Assembly (NCBI GenBank): GCA_900547805.1
Contig: URIE01000041.1
Coordinates: 1 to 14,803, forward strand
Direction: 5' to 3'
DNA from: an uncultured Collinsella sp.
GTDB lineage: Bacteria > Actinomycetota > Coriobacteriia > Coriobacteriales > Coriobacteriaceae
DNA length: 14,803 nt
This document shows, in pieces, positions 1 to 6,498 of the stretch (position 1 is the first letter of the stretch; each line of letters starts with the position of its first letter). The notes under the pieces were generated by a model that saw nothing but the letters and a program-made list of their open reading frames with translations, was not told the origin of the DNA and ran no database searches. A program made the translations under genes and the position numbers.

Positions 1-17
1 CCGCTAGCGGTCCGTTT

Positions 18-130
18 GGGAAACAACATCCCGCTTTTCGGCCAAATTCCGGGATGCATTTTCCCGTTGAGGACCTCAAGGGAAACTAGATCCCGTTTTG
101 GACGTTCATCCTGGGATGCACTTTCCGCAG
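18..130. repeat. Two tandem imperfect repeats, period 62 bases
   Basis: Copy A (18-68) and copy B (80-130) share GGGAAAC, ATCCCG and GGGATGCA followed by TTTCC, and the spacing between these blocks is identical in both. In copy A the blocks CATCCCG (27-33) and CGGGATG (50-56) are inverted repeats able to form a 7-bp stem. Copy B keeps a shorter version of the same stem. The function is unknown; a dispersed repeat family or an RNA structural element is possible. Confidence 0.6.
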
Positions 131-206
131 TTGATTGACAGTGGCCTTTAAGGACTGTCCCAAGCTGCCGGCAGGAAAGGAACGTCCGCAAGTGCCGGGT
201 TTCCGC

Positions 207-287
207 AGTCATTGGGGACAAACTTAAATGAATAGTCGTTGAGGACGTTCTTGTTTGACTAGTCGTTTAAGAACGTCCCCAATGACT
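207..287. repeat. Nested inverted repeats
   Basis: AGTCATTGGGGAC (207-219) is matched exactly by its reverse complement at 275-287. Inside it, GGACGTTCTT (243-252) pairs with AAGAACGTCC (269-278), which competes with the outer stem for 275-278. TAGTCGTT occurs twice in direct orientation (233-240, 260-267), and GACTAGTC in the inner loop is itself a palindrome. The two stems are mutually exclusive at the base of the inner one. Confidence 0.65.
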
Positions 288-296
288 AGGTGAATA

Positions 297-331
297 GCAA
301 AAGCCCCGCAGTCGGAGCGGACTGCGGGGCT
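297..331 (-). terminator. Intrinsic terminator of arcC
   Basis: AGCCCCGCAGTC (302-313) and GACTGCGGGGCT (320-331) form a perfect 12-bp GC-rich stem with a 6-base loop. Read leftward, the stem is followed by a short T run (TTTT at 299-302, overlapping the foot of the stem). This is the expected layout of a rho-independent terminator for the leftward carbamate kinase, whose stop codon is 66 bases away. A second 8-bp hairpin (351-358 with 367-374) lies between the stop and this terminator and has no T run. Confidence 0.85.
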
Positions 332-396
332 CATGAAGAGAGGCTAGTTTGTGGGCGCTTTGCCTGGCGCCCACGAGAGAGGCAACAGAGTAGAGA

Positions 397-1359
397 CTAC
401 TCGTGGATGCGGGTACCGGAGAGGCCGGCCATGGTCTCGGCAGCCTTGTCCAGAGCGCCGATGATGCAGGTGCGGCCCTTGCGGGAACGGGCGAACTTGA
501 TGGCAGCGCGAACCTTGGGCTCCATGGAACCCTTGCCGAACTGGCCCTCGTCGGCCAGGCGCTCGGCCTCGTCGGCGGTGAGGTCCTCGAGCTCCTCCTG
601 GTTGGGCTTGCCAAAGTTGATGGCGACATGCTCAACGGCGGTCAGCAGGAACAGGACGTCGGCGGAGCAGTCCTCGGCGAGGAGCTCGCCGCCCGTGTCC
701 TTATCGATGACGGCGGCTACGCCCTTGTAGCAGCCCTTGTTCTCGTAGTCGCGGACGACGGGGATGCCGCCGCCACCGCAGGCGATGACGATGAACTCGT
801 TGTCGAGCAGGTTGAGGATGGAGTCGGCCTCGACGATCTTCTTGGGATCGGGGGAGGCGACGACGCGACGCCAGCCGCGGCCGGAATCCTCGACGAAGAC
901 CTTGGAGGGATCCTCAGCCATGAACTCCTTGGCCTGCTCCTCGGTGTAGAAGGGGCCGATGGGCTTGGTCGGGTTCTTGAACGCGGGATCGTCGGGGTCG
1001 CACTCGATCTGGGTGACGACGGTTGCGGCGTGCCAACGCTTATAGCGCTTGTGCATCTCGCGGCCGATGCCCTGCTGCAGGTGATAACCGATGTAGCCCT
1101 GGGACATAGCGCCGCACTCGGGCAGCGGCATCTCGGGGGTGCCGATGGCGTCGTGGGCAGCGGCGAAGGCGTTCTGGATCATGCCGACCTGCGGGCCGTT
1201 GCCGTGGGTGATGATGATCTCGTTACCCTGCTCGATGAGACCGAGGAGAGCGTGGGCGGTGTTGCTCACGGCCTCGATCTGCTCGACGGGGTTGTTGCCG
1301 AGGGCGTTGCCGCCGAGGGCGACGACAATACGATCGGGCTTGCCAAGAGGCTTAGACAT
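397..1359 (-). CDS. arcC: Carbamate kinase
   Basis: This 320-residue cytoplasmic enzyme is expected to interconvert carbamoyl phosphate plus ADP with ATP plus carbamate, usually as the last step of arginine deiminase or agmatine/allantoin breakdown. The N-terminal nucleotide-binding segment VALGGNALG, the NGPQVG motif, IACGGGGIPVV, the AEDCSADVLFLLTAVEHV segment and the C-terminal GQFGKGSMEPKV segment are all present in family order. The length matches the family (about 310). I chose the ATG at 1359 because AAGGA lies 8 bases upstream and the conserved N-terminus begins there; the longer frame to 1416 adds unconserved residues. No arginine deiminase or carbamoyltransferase gene is visible next to it, so the partner genes are elsewhere or left of the window. 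A terminator follows at 297-331. Confidence 0.95.
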   Translation of the reverse strand: MSKPLGKPDRIVVALGGNALGNNPVEQIEAVSNTAHALLGLIEQGNEIIITHGNGPQVGMIQNAFAAAHDAIGTPEMPLPECGAMSQGYIGYHLQQGIGREMHKRYKRWHAATVVTQIECDPDDPAFKNPTKPIGPFYTEEQAKEFMAEDPSKVFVEDSGRGWRRVVASPDPKKIVEADSILNLLDNEFIVIACGGGGIPVVRDYENKGCYKGVAAVIDKDTGGELLAEDCSADVLFLLTAVEHVAINFGKPNQEELEDLTADEAERLADEGQFGKGSMEPKVRAAIKFARSRKGRTCIIGALDKAAETMAGLSGTRIHE

Positions 1360-1961
1360 TGCTGGAATCCTTTCTGTAAAAGGCCTACAACCCATTAATA
1401 ACCCGCGCCCGTGCAATACGCGAGTTTATTAAGGTTTATATTCTCTTTATCGCTCATTTTATTCATTTTGAAAATAGTTGAACGGTGAACGGTCGTTTTT
1501 ATCCGCTCAGCGTACAGAACCCCAGCTCAGACATATCTACGCCATTTACGTGCAACTTTATTTAAATGCAGCGAGGATTATGTCGGATTATGCAAACTAC
1601 ATCTCTGCTAAACACAAAACGGACAGCACAATATCTTACTCGCGCTATACGAGATTCTATGCACTTATTGGACGAGTATGCAGCCCTGCAATAACACGGC
1701 GTTTTTCATCCAACTTAAGGAATAGACGAGTGCCTTTGCCGCGCGTCGGCCGGCAGCCGGCGAGCCGTCTCGTCGATTGCCGCTTCCAGAAAATCAAAAA
1801 CTGTTATTGCACGCGCAATTGCGGCATGGTACTTTAGCGAAGAACAGCGCGGGCTGGGGCGACAGAGACCTGTCGTGAAGTTTGGGTTCGGCGACCCCGC
1901 TGCTGTCTTCTCCTTATCCGCCAGCGAGCCCCTTGAGCGACGGATTGAGGAGGTCCTTACT
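1360..1961. other. Intergenic region upstream of arcC and of the DUF3830 gene
   Basis: About 600 bases separate two divergently oriented genes, and 1433-1740 is much poorer in GC than its surroundings. I see no convincing gene: the 119-codon rightward frame at 1478-1837 has no ribosome binding site and unfavourable composition. Near arcC there is an inverted repeat TTAATAA/TTATTAA (1395-1401, 1426-1432) and a direct repeat GAACGGT (in the run starting near 1489) that could be control sites for arcC. On the leftward strand, 1715-1840 could encode a plausible protein tail (for example ITVFDFLEAAIDETARRL), perhaps a gene remnant. Promoters for both flanking genes must lie here, but none stands out. 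Confidence 0.5.
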
Positions 1962-2378
1962 ATGACAAAAATGCTCAAGATCACGCTGAATGGCGAGACG
2001 TTTCTCGCCGACATGCTCTGGGACAAGGCTCCCGAGGCGTGTAAGCTGTTCGAATCGTCCTGTCCGGTCGAATCACGTATCTTTTCGGCTAAGATCTGCG
2101 ATGCCGAGGTAACCTATCCCGTATCGGGTCCCATCGCCAATTACGAGCACATCGAGAACCCCGTCTTTCACGAGCCGGCGGGCGCCGTGAGCTGGTATGG
2201 CGGATGGTCGTCAATCTGCATCTTCTTTGACGTGTGCGAGCCCTTTGGCACCTGCAACATGTTCGCCCGCATCTGCGAAGCCGACCGCGAGCGCTTTGCC
2301 GTTGCTTGCCGCAATGTCTGGGACAACCAGGGCATGTACATCAAAAACGAAATCGTCGAGATCGAAGCGGAGGCCTAA
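1962..2378 (+). CDS. DUF3830 family cyclophilin-like protein
   Basis: The 138-residue product resembles the DUF3830 family of small cyclophilin-like fold proteins. The opening MLKITLNGETFLADMLWDKAPEAC, followed by a SRIFSAKICDAEVTYPV strand and the later EPAGAVSWYGG segment, follow the usual order of that fold (fold-entry strand, helix with KAPEAC, central barrel, glycine-rich turn). The role of the family is not established; members often sit near catabolic enzymes. I chose the ATG at 1962 because GAGGAGG at 1946-1952 is well placed, whereas the longer frame from 1875 has no such site. There is no signal peptide, and the protein has many cysteines for its size. The next gene starts 2 bases after the stop, so the two are almost certainly co-transcribed. 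Family assignment is from sequence look only. Confidence 0.75.
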   Translation: MTKMLKITLNGETFLADMLWDKAPEACKLFESSCPVESRIFSAKICDAEVTYPVSGPIANYEHIENPVFHEPAGAVSWYGGWSSICIFFDVCEPFGTCNMFARICEADRERFAVACRNVWDNQGMYIKNEIVEIEAEA

Positions 2379-2380
2379 AG

Positions 2381-2905
2381 ATGATGGATATCAACACCCT
2401 GCTCGCACTCGACCTTGCCGAGTACACCACTGCACTTGAGGCCCTCGCCGACCAAATGATGCTCGAGGAACCGCGCGATATCGACTACATGCGCCGCCGC
2501 AAGCTCGACACAGGCCGCGAATTCGCCGCCTGGAACTTCACCGTCGGCTACTGTATGAACGCCGCCGACGGCCTCTCCCTCCTGCGAGCCCAGGTCAACG
2601 AGAACGCCAACGACGGCACCGCCGACCTCGCAACAATCAACAACAGCGCCGCGCGCCTGTGCGACTGGTTCTCGGGCGCCTTCGACGTCACCGGCAAAAT
2701 GGATGACACCACGGCAATCCTCGCCCACAGCCGCGACCTCTACGCCCAGGTAGAGACTCACGAACAGTTTGCAGCCCTCACCCGCGCCACCGAGCGCTAT
2801 CTGGTCCAGCTCCAATTTTGGGTCGACCGCCAGATTCCCTGGCCGGCCATCAGCGACCTCGTCCACGGCTACCGCCTACGCACAGAGAGCGGCGAGACAA
2901 GGTAA
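2381..2905 (+). CDS. Hypothetical protein, coupled to DUF3830 gene
   Basis: I do not recognise this 174-residue protein. It appears soluble and mostly helical, with acidic heptad-like stretches (DLAEYTTALEALADQM near the start, then ATERYLVQLQFWVDRQ near residues 140-155) and no signal peptide or membrane segment. A conserved-looking central portion (AAWNFTVGYCMNAADGL) could be a helix-packing core. GGAGG at 2369-2373 lies 7 bases before the ATG, inside the end of the upstream gene, and the start follows the DUF3830 stop by 2 bases, which points to translational coupling. Codon use is strongly GC-rich in third positions, so it is a real gene. A second ATG follows immediately at 2384 and cannot be excluded as the start. 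Confidence 0.8.
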   Translation: MMDINTLLALDLAEYTTALEALADQMMLEEPRDIDYMRRRKLDTGREFAAWNFTVGYCMNAADGLSLLRAQVNENANDGTADLATINNSAARLCDWFSGAFDVTGKMDDTTAILAHSRDLYAQVETHEQFAALTRATERYLVQLQFWVDRQIPWPAISDLVHGYRLRTESGETR

Positions 2906-2960
2906 CCAAGCAAGCAGTACCGCCAACACCCCACCATCGGAATCCAAAGTAAGTATCAGA

Positions 2961-2994
2961 GGGCTGGAGACGCACCCAACAGCGTCCCCAGCCC
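2961..2994 (+). terminator. Hairpin after the DUF3830 unit, weak terminator candidate
   Basis: GGGCTGGAGACGC (2961-2973) pairs with GCGTCCCCAGCCC (2982-2994) with a single A-C mismatch and an 8-base loop. It is 55 bases past the stop of the preceding gene, a usual terminator position. There is no T run after it, so intrinsic termination is doubtful; it may act as an RNA 3' end stabiliser. Confidence 0.4.
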
Positions 2995-3048
2995 CTTCGC
3001 AAAGTAGAGCACTGTTTCAGTGGCCTTGAGGCCTATTCGAACCTTTGC

Positions 3049-3134
3049 TATCTCCTAATTTTTGTATATTTACGACGTTATTATCTGCCAATTTTTGTAT
3101 GATTTTAGGCGATTCTATCTGTCAATTTTTGTCA
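3049..3134 (+). repeat. Three 19-base direct repeats upstream of the AAA ATPase
   Basis: TATCTCCTAATTTTTGTAT (3049-3067), TATCTGCCAATTTTTGTAT (3082-3100) and TATCTGTCAATTTTTGTCA (3116-3134) recur in one orientation with steps of 33 and 34 bases, about three helical turns. They lie just before the start codon at 3147, where a promoter and operator would be expected. Same-face spacing suggests cooperative binding by a protein, perhaps the regulator of this gene. An upstream reading frame translated through them gives a repeated peptide, which argues for the downstream start. Confidence 0.75.
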
Positions 3135-3146
3135 TTTGGGGGTTTA

Positions 3147-4508
3147 ATGCTACGCCGTAAGGTCACTGATAGGCTTTTGAGCTGGAAGAATAACTCCAAT
3201 AAGGCACTACTCGTTACTGGTGCGCGTCAGATTGGCAAGAGCTATGCGATTCGCGCGTTTGGAAAAAGCAACTACGCTTCGTATTTTGAGGTCAATTTAC
3301 TACTCGATGTCGAAGCAAGGAATGCACTTGTTGGCGCAAAGAACTCCGTTGACTTTATCAACCGCGTAGCCCTTCTTGCGGATGCGCCGCTTGTTGAGGG
3401 CGATACGCTTGTCTTTGTCGATGAGATTCAGGAGTATCCGCAGATCGTTACACTCATGAAGGCGTTGGTCGAGGATGGGCGCTTTAGCTATGTCTTCTCG
3501 GGGTCTATGCTTGGGACTGAGTTTAAGGGGATCTCTTCTTTTCCGGTGGGGTATGTAGAGCACATTGTTATGCGCCCGATGGATTTTGAAGAGTTTTGTT
3601 GGGCAAACAGCGTCAGCGAGAATGTGCTTGCAGGCATTCGCAGCTGCCTTGTCGAGAAACATCCTGTCGAAAACTATATTCATGAGGCGATGCTCAAGAA
3701 CTATAGAGCTTATATCGTTTGCGGCGGCATGCCGGAGGTCGTTCAGAATTATATTGATTCGGGTTATTCGCTCGTGAGCACACGTGAGCTTCAAACTCAG
3801 CTGGTCGATCAGTACAAAAGCGATATCTCAAAATACGCATCGACTCGAGCGTTTAACGTTCGGTCGATTTTTGAGCAAATTCCCGTTCAGCTTGAGGCGG
3901 AGTCTCATCGCTTTGTTGTTTCGTCTCTGGGTGAGGGAGCTCGCCTTAAAAAATATGAGCAGGATTTCCTGTGGCTTGTTAACGCAGGTGTTGGATTGAT
4001 GGTCGCCAGGGTGACGGAGCCACGGAGTCCTCTCAAGAGGACGGAGAAAACGACAGCCTTCAAACTATACGAGTCTGATACAGGCATGCTCGCATCGCGA
4101 TACCCCGGTAGCACTGCACGCGCTGTCTATCTTGATATGAAAACTCCCAACCTTGGTGGTCTCTATGAGAACGTGGTCGCGCAGGAACTCGTTGCCCTCG
4201 GGGCGGATGCATGGTACTACCAAACGCGTGAGGTCGGTGAAGTTGACTTTGTGATCGAAGGCGCCCACGGGCATGTTGTCCCAATCGAGGTCAAATCGGG
4301 CAAGAAAGTTCGAGCGCATGCGGCCCTCGATCGTCTGATGAGTGTGGGCGAGTACAAAATTCCCGAGGCCGTTGTACTGAGCCACGAGAATCTCAGCAAA
4401 GAGGGCAAGGTTCTGTACGTTCCAATCTACATGACGTTTTGTCTCGATGAGTTTATGGAAAAGAATGACCCCAATAACGATTTCTCGTTCGCACCCATAT
4501 ATCTCTAG
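3147..4508 (+). CDS. AAA ATPase with DUF4143 (AAA_14 family)
   Basis: This 453-residue protein has the AAA_14 plus DUF4143 layout. The Walker A motif GARQIGKS is at residues 25-32 and the Walker B segment TLVFVDEIQ at about 87-95, with the SGS strand near 118-120. The C-terminal part contains GEVDFVI (about 364-370) and PIEVKSGKK (about 379-387), the D...ExK arrangement of a restriction-endonuclease-like fold. The biological role of this large family is not known, though nucleic acid or defence functions are often suspected. I chose the ATG at 3147 because GGGGG precedes it by 4 bases and the family N-terminus (LRRKVTDRLLSWK) begins there. The gene is noticeably less GC-rich than its neighbours, a sign of horizontal gain. 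It stands alone, after three direct repeats. Confidence 0.9.
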   Translation: MLRRKVTDRLLSWKNNSNKALLVTGARQIGKSYAIRAFGKSNYASYFEVNLLLDVEARNALVGAKNSVDFINRVALLADAPLVEGDTLVFVDEIQEYPQIVTLMKALVEDGRFSYVFSGSMLGTEFKGISSFPVGYVEHIVMRPMDFEEFCWANSVSENVLAGIRSCLVEKHPVENYIHEAMLKNYRAYIVCGGMPEVVQNYIDSGYSLVSTRELQTQLVDQYKSDISKYASTRAFNVRSIFEQIPVQLEAESHRFVVSSLGEGARLKKYEQDFLWLVNAGVGLMVARVTEPRSPLKRTEKTTAFKLYESDTGMLASRYPGSTARAVYLDMKTPNLGGLYENVVAQELVALGADAWYYQTREVGEVDFVIEGAHGHVVPIEVKSGKKVRAHAALDRLMSVGEYKIPEAVVLSHENLSKEGKVLYVPIYMTFCLDEFMEKNDPNNDFSFAPIYL

Positions 4509-4569
4509 CCATTTGAATCCGCAATCCAGCCCCGCCCACGCATCAATGCATTTCCCAAGGTGCTGCGCG

Positions 4570-4672
4570 TTTCGCGGCAAAGCCGCGAAAAAGCAAAGGG
4601 ATAAGAAGCCGCAACAACCACGCCCCCATCCATCCCCAAAGTGGCGCGAGGTTTCGCGGCAAAGCCGCGAAA
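4570..4672. repeat. Twin hairpin repeats
   Basis: The same 21-base hairpin occurs at 4570-4590 and 4652-4672: an arm TTTCGCGGC, a central AAA and an arm GCCGCGAAA. Similarity extends outside the stem (GCGCG before, AAGC or CAGCGAAGGG after), so this is a repeat unit duplicated at 82 bases. Such short GC-rich hairpins are typical of dispersed bacterial intergenic repeats. Confidence 0.7.
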
Positions 4673-4700
4673 CAGCGAAGGGGGACGGAATACCCGGCCA

Positions 4701-4740
4701 ACTACGTCCTTCATCCGCCCATACAATCCGAGGACGTAGT
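4701..4740. repeat. 10-bp inverted repeat with 20-base loop
   Basis: ACTACGTCCT (4701-4710) is matched exactly by AGGACGTAGT (4731-4740). The loop is too long for a typical terminator and no T run follows. A regulatory dyad or remnant of a mobile element end is possible. Confidence 0.5.
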
Positions 4741-4816
4741 CGTAGCAGGATCTGAGGGCTAACCTTCGCGGACACTCCGCAGGACGAAAGAACCCCCGCC
4801 GCACGTAGTGTGAACT

Positions 4817-4855
4817 GCCTCCCATTTCTTGGACATGAGAAATGGGAGGCTTTTT
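4817..4855 (+). promoter_or_regulatory. Terminator-like hairpin hiding the orfA ribosome binding site
   Basis: GCCTCCCATTTCT (4817-4829) and AGAAATGGGAGGC (4838-4850) form a perfect 13-bp stem with an 8-base loop, followed directly by TTTTT (4851-4855) and then the orfA ATG at 4856. The GGGAGG ribosome binding site (4844-4849) is in the right arm. Transcripts entering from outside would therefore be terminated or have the ribosome site paired, which would limit transposase made by read-through. The left arm is part of the terminal inverted repeat. Confidence 0.8.
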
Positions 4856-5347
4856 ATGCGTGTCGACTTGAGGGTGAAGCACGACATCGAGGCCAGGAAG
4901 GCGGCGATCGAGCTCTTCGAGCGAGGCCACGGCTCCGAGTCGGCGGCGAAGGCTCTGTCGGTCCCGCGCGACACCGTGAGACAATGGCTCTACGTATACC
5001 GGTCGTTCGGAAGCGAGGTGCTGCTATCCATGGACGGCAAGCAGGCCAGGTACACATATGAGCAGAAGGTCGCCGCCGCCTCGGCCGTGGTCGACGGCGG
5101 CATGAGCAAGCGGGACGCCATGGAGGCGTTCGGCGTCATGTCCCTGGCGCCGCTCAAGAGATGGTGCGCGCTCTACCGCGAGGGCGGCGCCGAGGCGCTC
5201 AGGCCCAAGCCCAAGGGCCGGCCGAGCGGTTCCAAGGCGAGGCCGCGCACGCGCGAGCAGGAGCTCGAGGAGCGCTGCCGAAGGCTCGAGACCGAGGTGG
5301 CCTACCTAAAAAAATTGCGTGCCCTGGTCGAGAGGGACGGACTCTGA
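4856..5347 (+). CDS. IS3-family transposase OrfA
   Basis: This is the 163-residue DNA-binding partner of the transposase. Two helix-turn-helix-like units can be seen: about residues 11-50 (RKAAIELFERG, then SAAKALSVPRDTVRQWL) and about 66-108 (KVAAASAVVDGG, then KRDAMEAFGV, PLKRWCALY). A basic linker (about 116-133) and a leucine-zipper-like helix (about 134-160, ELEERCRRLETEVAYLKKL) follow, as in IS150-group OrfA. I chose the ATG at 4856 because GGGAGG is 6 bases upstream; earlier TTG and ATG codons at 4829 and 4835 lie inside the hairpin. Near the end an A7 run allows a -1 shift into orfB. Confidence 0.85.
   Translation: MRVDLRVKHDIEARKAAIELFERGHGSESAAKALSVPRDTVRQWLYVYRSFGSEVLLSMDGKQARYTYEQKVAAASAVVDGGMSKRDAMEAFGVMSLAPLKRWCALYREGGAEALRPKPKGRPSGSKARPRTREQELEERCRRLETEVAYLKKLRALVERDGL
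5308..5314 (+). promoter_or_regulatory. Slippery A7 site for -1 frameshift
   Basis: The seven A bases are positioned A AAA AAA relative to the orfA frame (5308 is a third codon position), the ideal arrangement for a -1 ribosomal slip. OrfA ends at 5345-5347 while the -1 frame remains open to 6219, so the slip makes the OrfAB fusion transposase, as known for IS150 and IS911. Confidence 0.8.
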
Positions 5348-6219
5348 CCAGGGCGAAGGTCGAGGCCGTGGGCGCCCTGCGCGAAGAGGGGTACGGGCTG
5401 GGGTGCCTGCTGGAGTGCGCCGGCCTGGCGAGGTCGAGCTACTACTACGCGCTGTCGCACCCGAAGGCTCCCACCAGGCCCGAGCTCTGGGAGGCCGCCG
5501 CCGAGATATTCTCGCGCACCGCCAACGGGTGCGGCCACAGGCAGATCGCCATGTGCCTGCGCGCCGAGCAGGGCGTGCGCATAGCCTACAAGACCGTGCT
5601 GAAGATGATGCGCGAGATGGGCATCAGCTGCGGGATCCGCCGCGAGACCGACTACCACAGGTACAACTCGTACAGGGGCAAGGTCGGAAAGACCTTCGAG
5701 AACGTCATCGGGCGCGACTTCGCCGCCGACGGGCCGTGGGAAAAGATGGGCACCGACGTCACCGAGTTCAAGCAGCCCTGGGGCAAGGCCTACTTCGCGC
5801 CGGTCTACGACTTCGGCAGCAAGGAGATCGTCGCCTGGTCCACGTCGCTGCACCCCAACATGGCTCAGCAGCACGAGCTGCTCGACCAGCTCGTGTCCAA
5901 GAAGCCCAAGGGCTCCAGGCCGATCCTGCACTCGGACATGGGCTGGCAGTACCAGCAGGCCGGTTGGTGCAGGCGGCTGGAGGAGGCCGGCGTGGTGCAG
6001 AGCATGTCCCGGAAGGGCAACTGCATCGACAACGGCGCGACGGAGCAGGTGTTCGGCCACATCAAGGACGAGTTCTTCCGCGGAAGGACGTGGCCGGACT
6101 TCGAGTCCTTCAAGGCGGACCTCGACGACTTCGTGGTCCATTGGAACACGAGGAGGCGCCAGGTTAAACTGAAGGGACTGACCCCGGAGGAGTTCCGGAG
6201 CCAGTCCCTTGCGGCGTAG
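5314..6219 (+). CDS. IS3-family transposase OrfB (made as OrfAB fusion)
   Basis: This frame carries the catalytic half of the transposase, about 301 residues counted from the slip site. It has a helix-turn-helix type start (GYGLGCLLECAGLARSSYYY, about 27-45), the segment NGCGHRQIAMCLR (about 71-83) and an integrase catalytic core: D148 in GTDVTEF, D208 in LHSDMGWQYQ and E244 in DNGATEQVFGHIKDE, with exactly 35 residues between the last two. The closing HWNTRRRQVKLKGLTPEEF is typical of the family. No good start codon with a ribosome site is visible for separate translation, so I infer expression through the -1 slip. The ATT at 5314 recalls the AUU start used in IS911, but this is a guess. The protein appears intact. 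Confidence 0.87.
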   Translation: MACPGREGRTLTRAKVEAVGALREEGYGLGCLLECAGLARSSYYYALSHPKAPTRPELWEAAAEIFSRTANGCGHRQIAMCLRAEQGVRIAYKTVLKMMREMGISCGIRRETDYHRYNSYRGKVGKTFENVIGRDFAADGPWEKMGTDVTEFKQPWGKAYFAPVYDFGSKEIVAWSTSLHPNMAQQHELLDQLVSKKPKGSRPILHSDMGWQYQQAGWCRRLEEAGVVQSMSRKGNCIDNGATEQVFGHIKDEFFRGRTWPDFESFKADLDDFVVHWNTRRRQVKLKGLTPEEFRSQSLAA

Positions 6220-6498
6220 CTTTTATTTAAGCCGTCCAAGTTTTGGGGTGCAGTTCAAACAGGTCGGGGGCTTTTCGTTTGGCAACCGCTGGACAACCTT
6301 TATGGTTTCGTGCCCCGTGAACAGGGGACGTAGCGCTGTTCACGTCTGGGCCCATGTCGGCACCGATCATTGCCCGCGCTGCTTCTGCTTGCGCTTCAGC
6401 TTCCGCTGCTCGAAGCACGTCGTCGGGAGTTCCGCGTCGGCGCCCCGCCTTCCCGCCGAAGGAGGGGGTGGCGGCTCCCTGCAGAGCCGCGGAACCTC

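Larger units (their letters stand above)
1..296. other. Intergenic block of repeats and hairpins, no gene
   Basis: I see no convincing gene here; the open frames lack a ribosome binding site and resemble nothing known. The stretch starts with the palindrome CCGCTAGCGG (1-10), then carries two diverged tandem copies of a unit about 50 bases long with a 62-base period (18-68 and 80-130). A nested pair of inverted repeats lies between 207 and 287. This density of dyads and direct repeats suggests dispersed intergenic repeat elements rather than coding DNA. Confidence 0.6.
4509..4810. other. Intergenic repeat stretch between the ATPase and the IS
   Basis: I see no gene here. The stretch holds two hairpin repeats with core TTCGCGGCAAAGCCGCGAA (4570-4590 and 4652-4672) and an inverted repeat ACTACGTCCT/AGGACGTAGT (4701-4710, 4731-4740). 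The open frames crossing it on both strands are low complexity and share no ribosome binding site. The IS begins at its right edge. Confidence 0.55.
4811..6257 (+). mobile_element. IS3-family insertion sequence, IS150-like group
   Basis: The 1447-base element is bounded by imperfect inverted repeats: left TGAACTGCCTCCCATTTCTTGGAC (4811-4834) and its counterpart at 6234-6257, matching at 19 of 24 positions. It starts TG and ends CA as IS3 members do. Inside are orfA with helix-turn-helix regions and orfB with the D-D-35-E core, overlapping by a -1 frame with an A7 slippery run. The flanking 3- and 4-base sequences (GTG or AGTG left, AAC or AACA right) do not match, so no target duplication is visible. 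This suggests age or later recombination. Both reading frames appear intact. Confidence 0.88.

Noticed and set aside
207..287. CRISPR-like repeat array
   Set aside because: There are only two short direct repeats with unequal neighbours, no regular spacers and no cas genes; it is better described as nested inverted repeats.
403..1398. Long rightward open frame of 331 codons opposite arcC
   Set aside because: It is the antisense shadow of carbamate kinase in GC-rich DNA; it has low-complexity Gly/Val/Leu/Asp composition and no ribosome binding site.
1433..1500. Possible ArgR box before arcC (TGAATAAAATGA on the minus strand)
   Set aside because: It matches only half of the consensus and AT-rich DNA gives such hits by chance.
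1478..1837. 119-codon rightward frame in the intergenic region
   Set aside because: There is no ribosome site, no recognisable domain, and mixed composition unlike the neighbouring genes.
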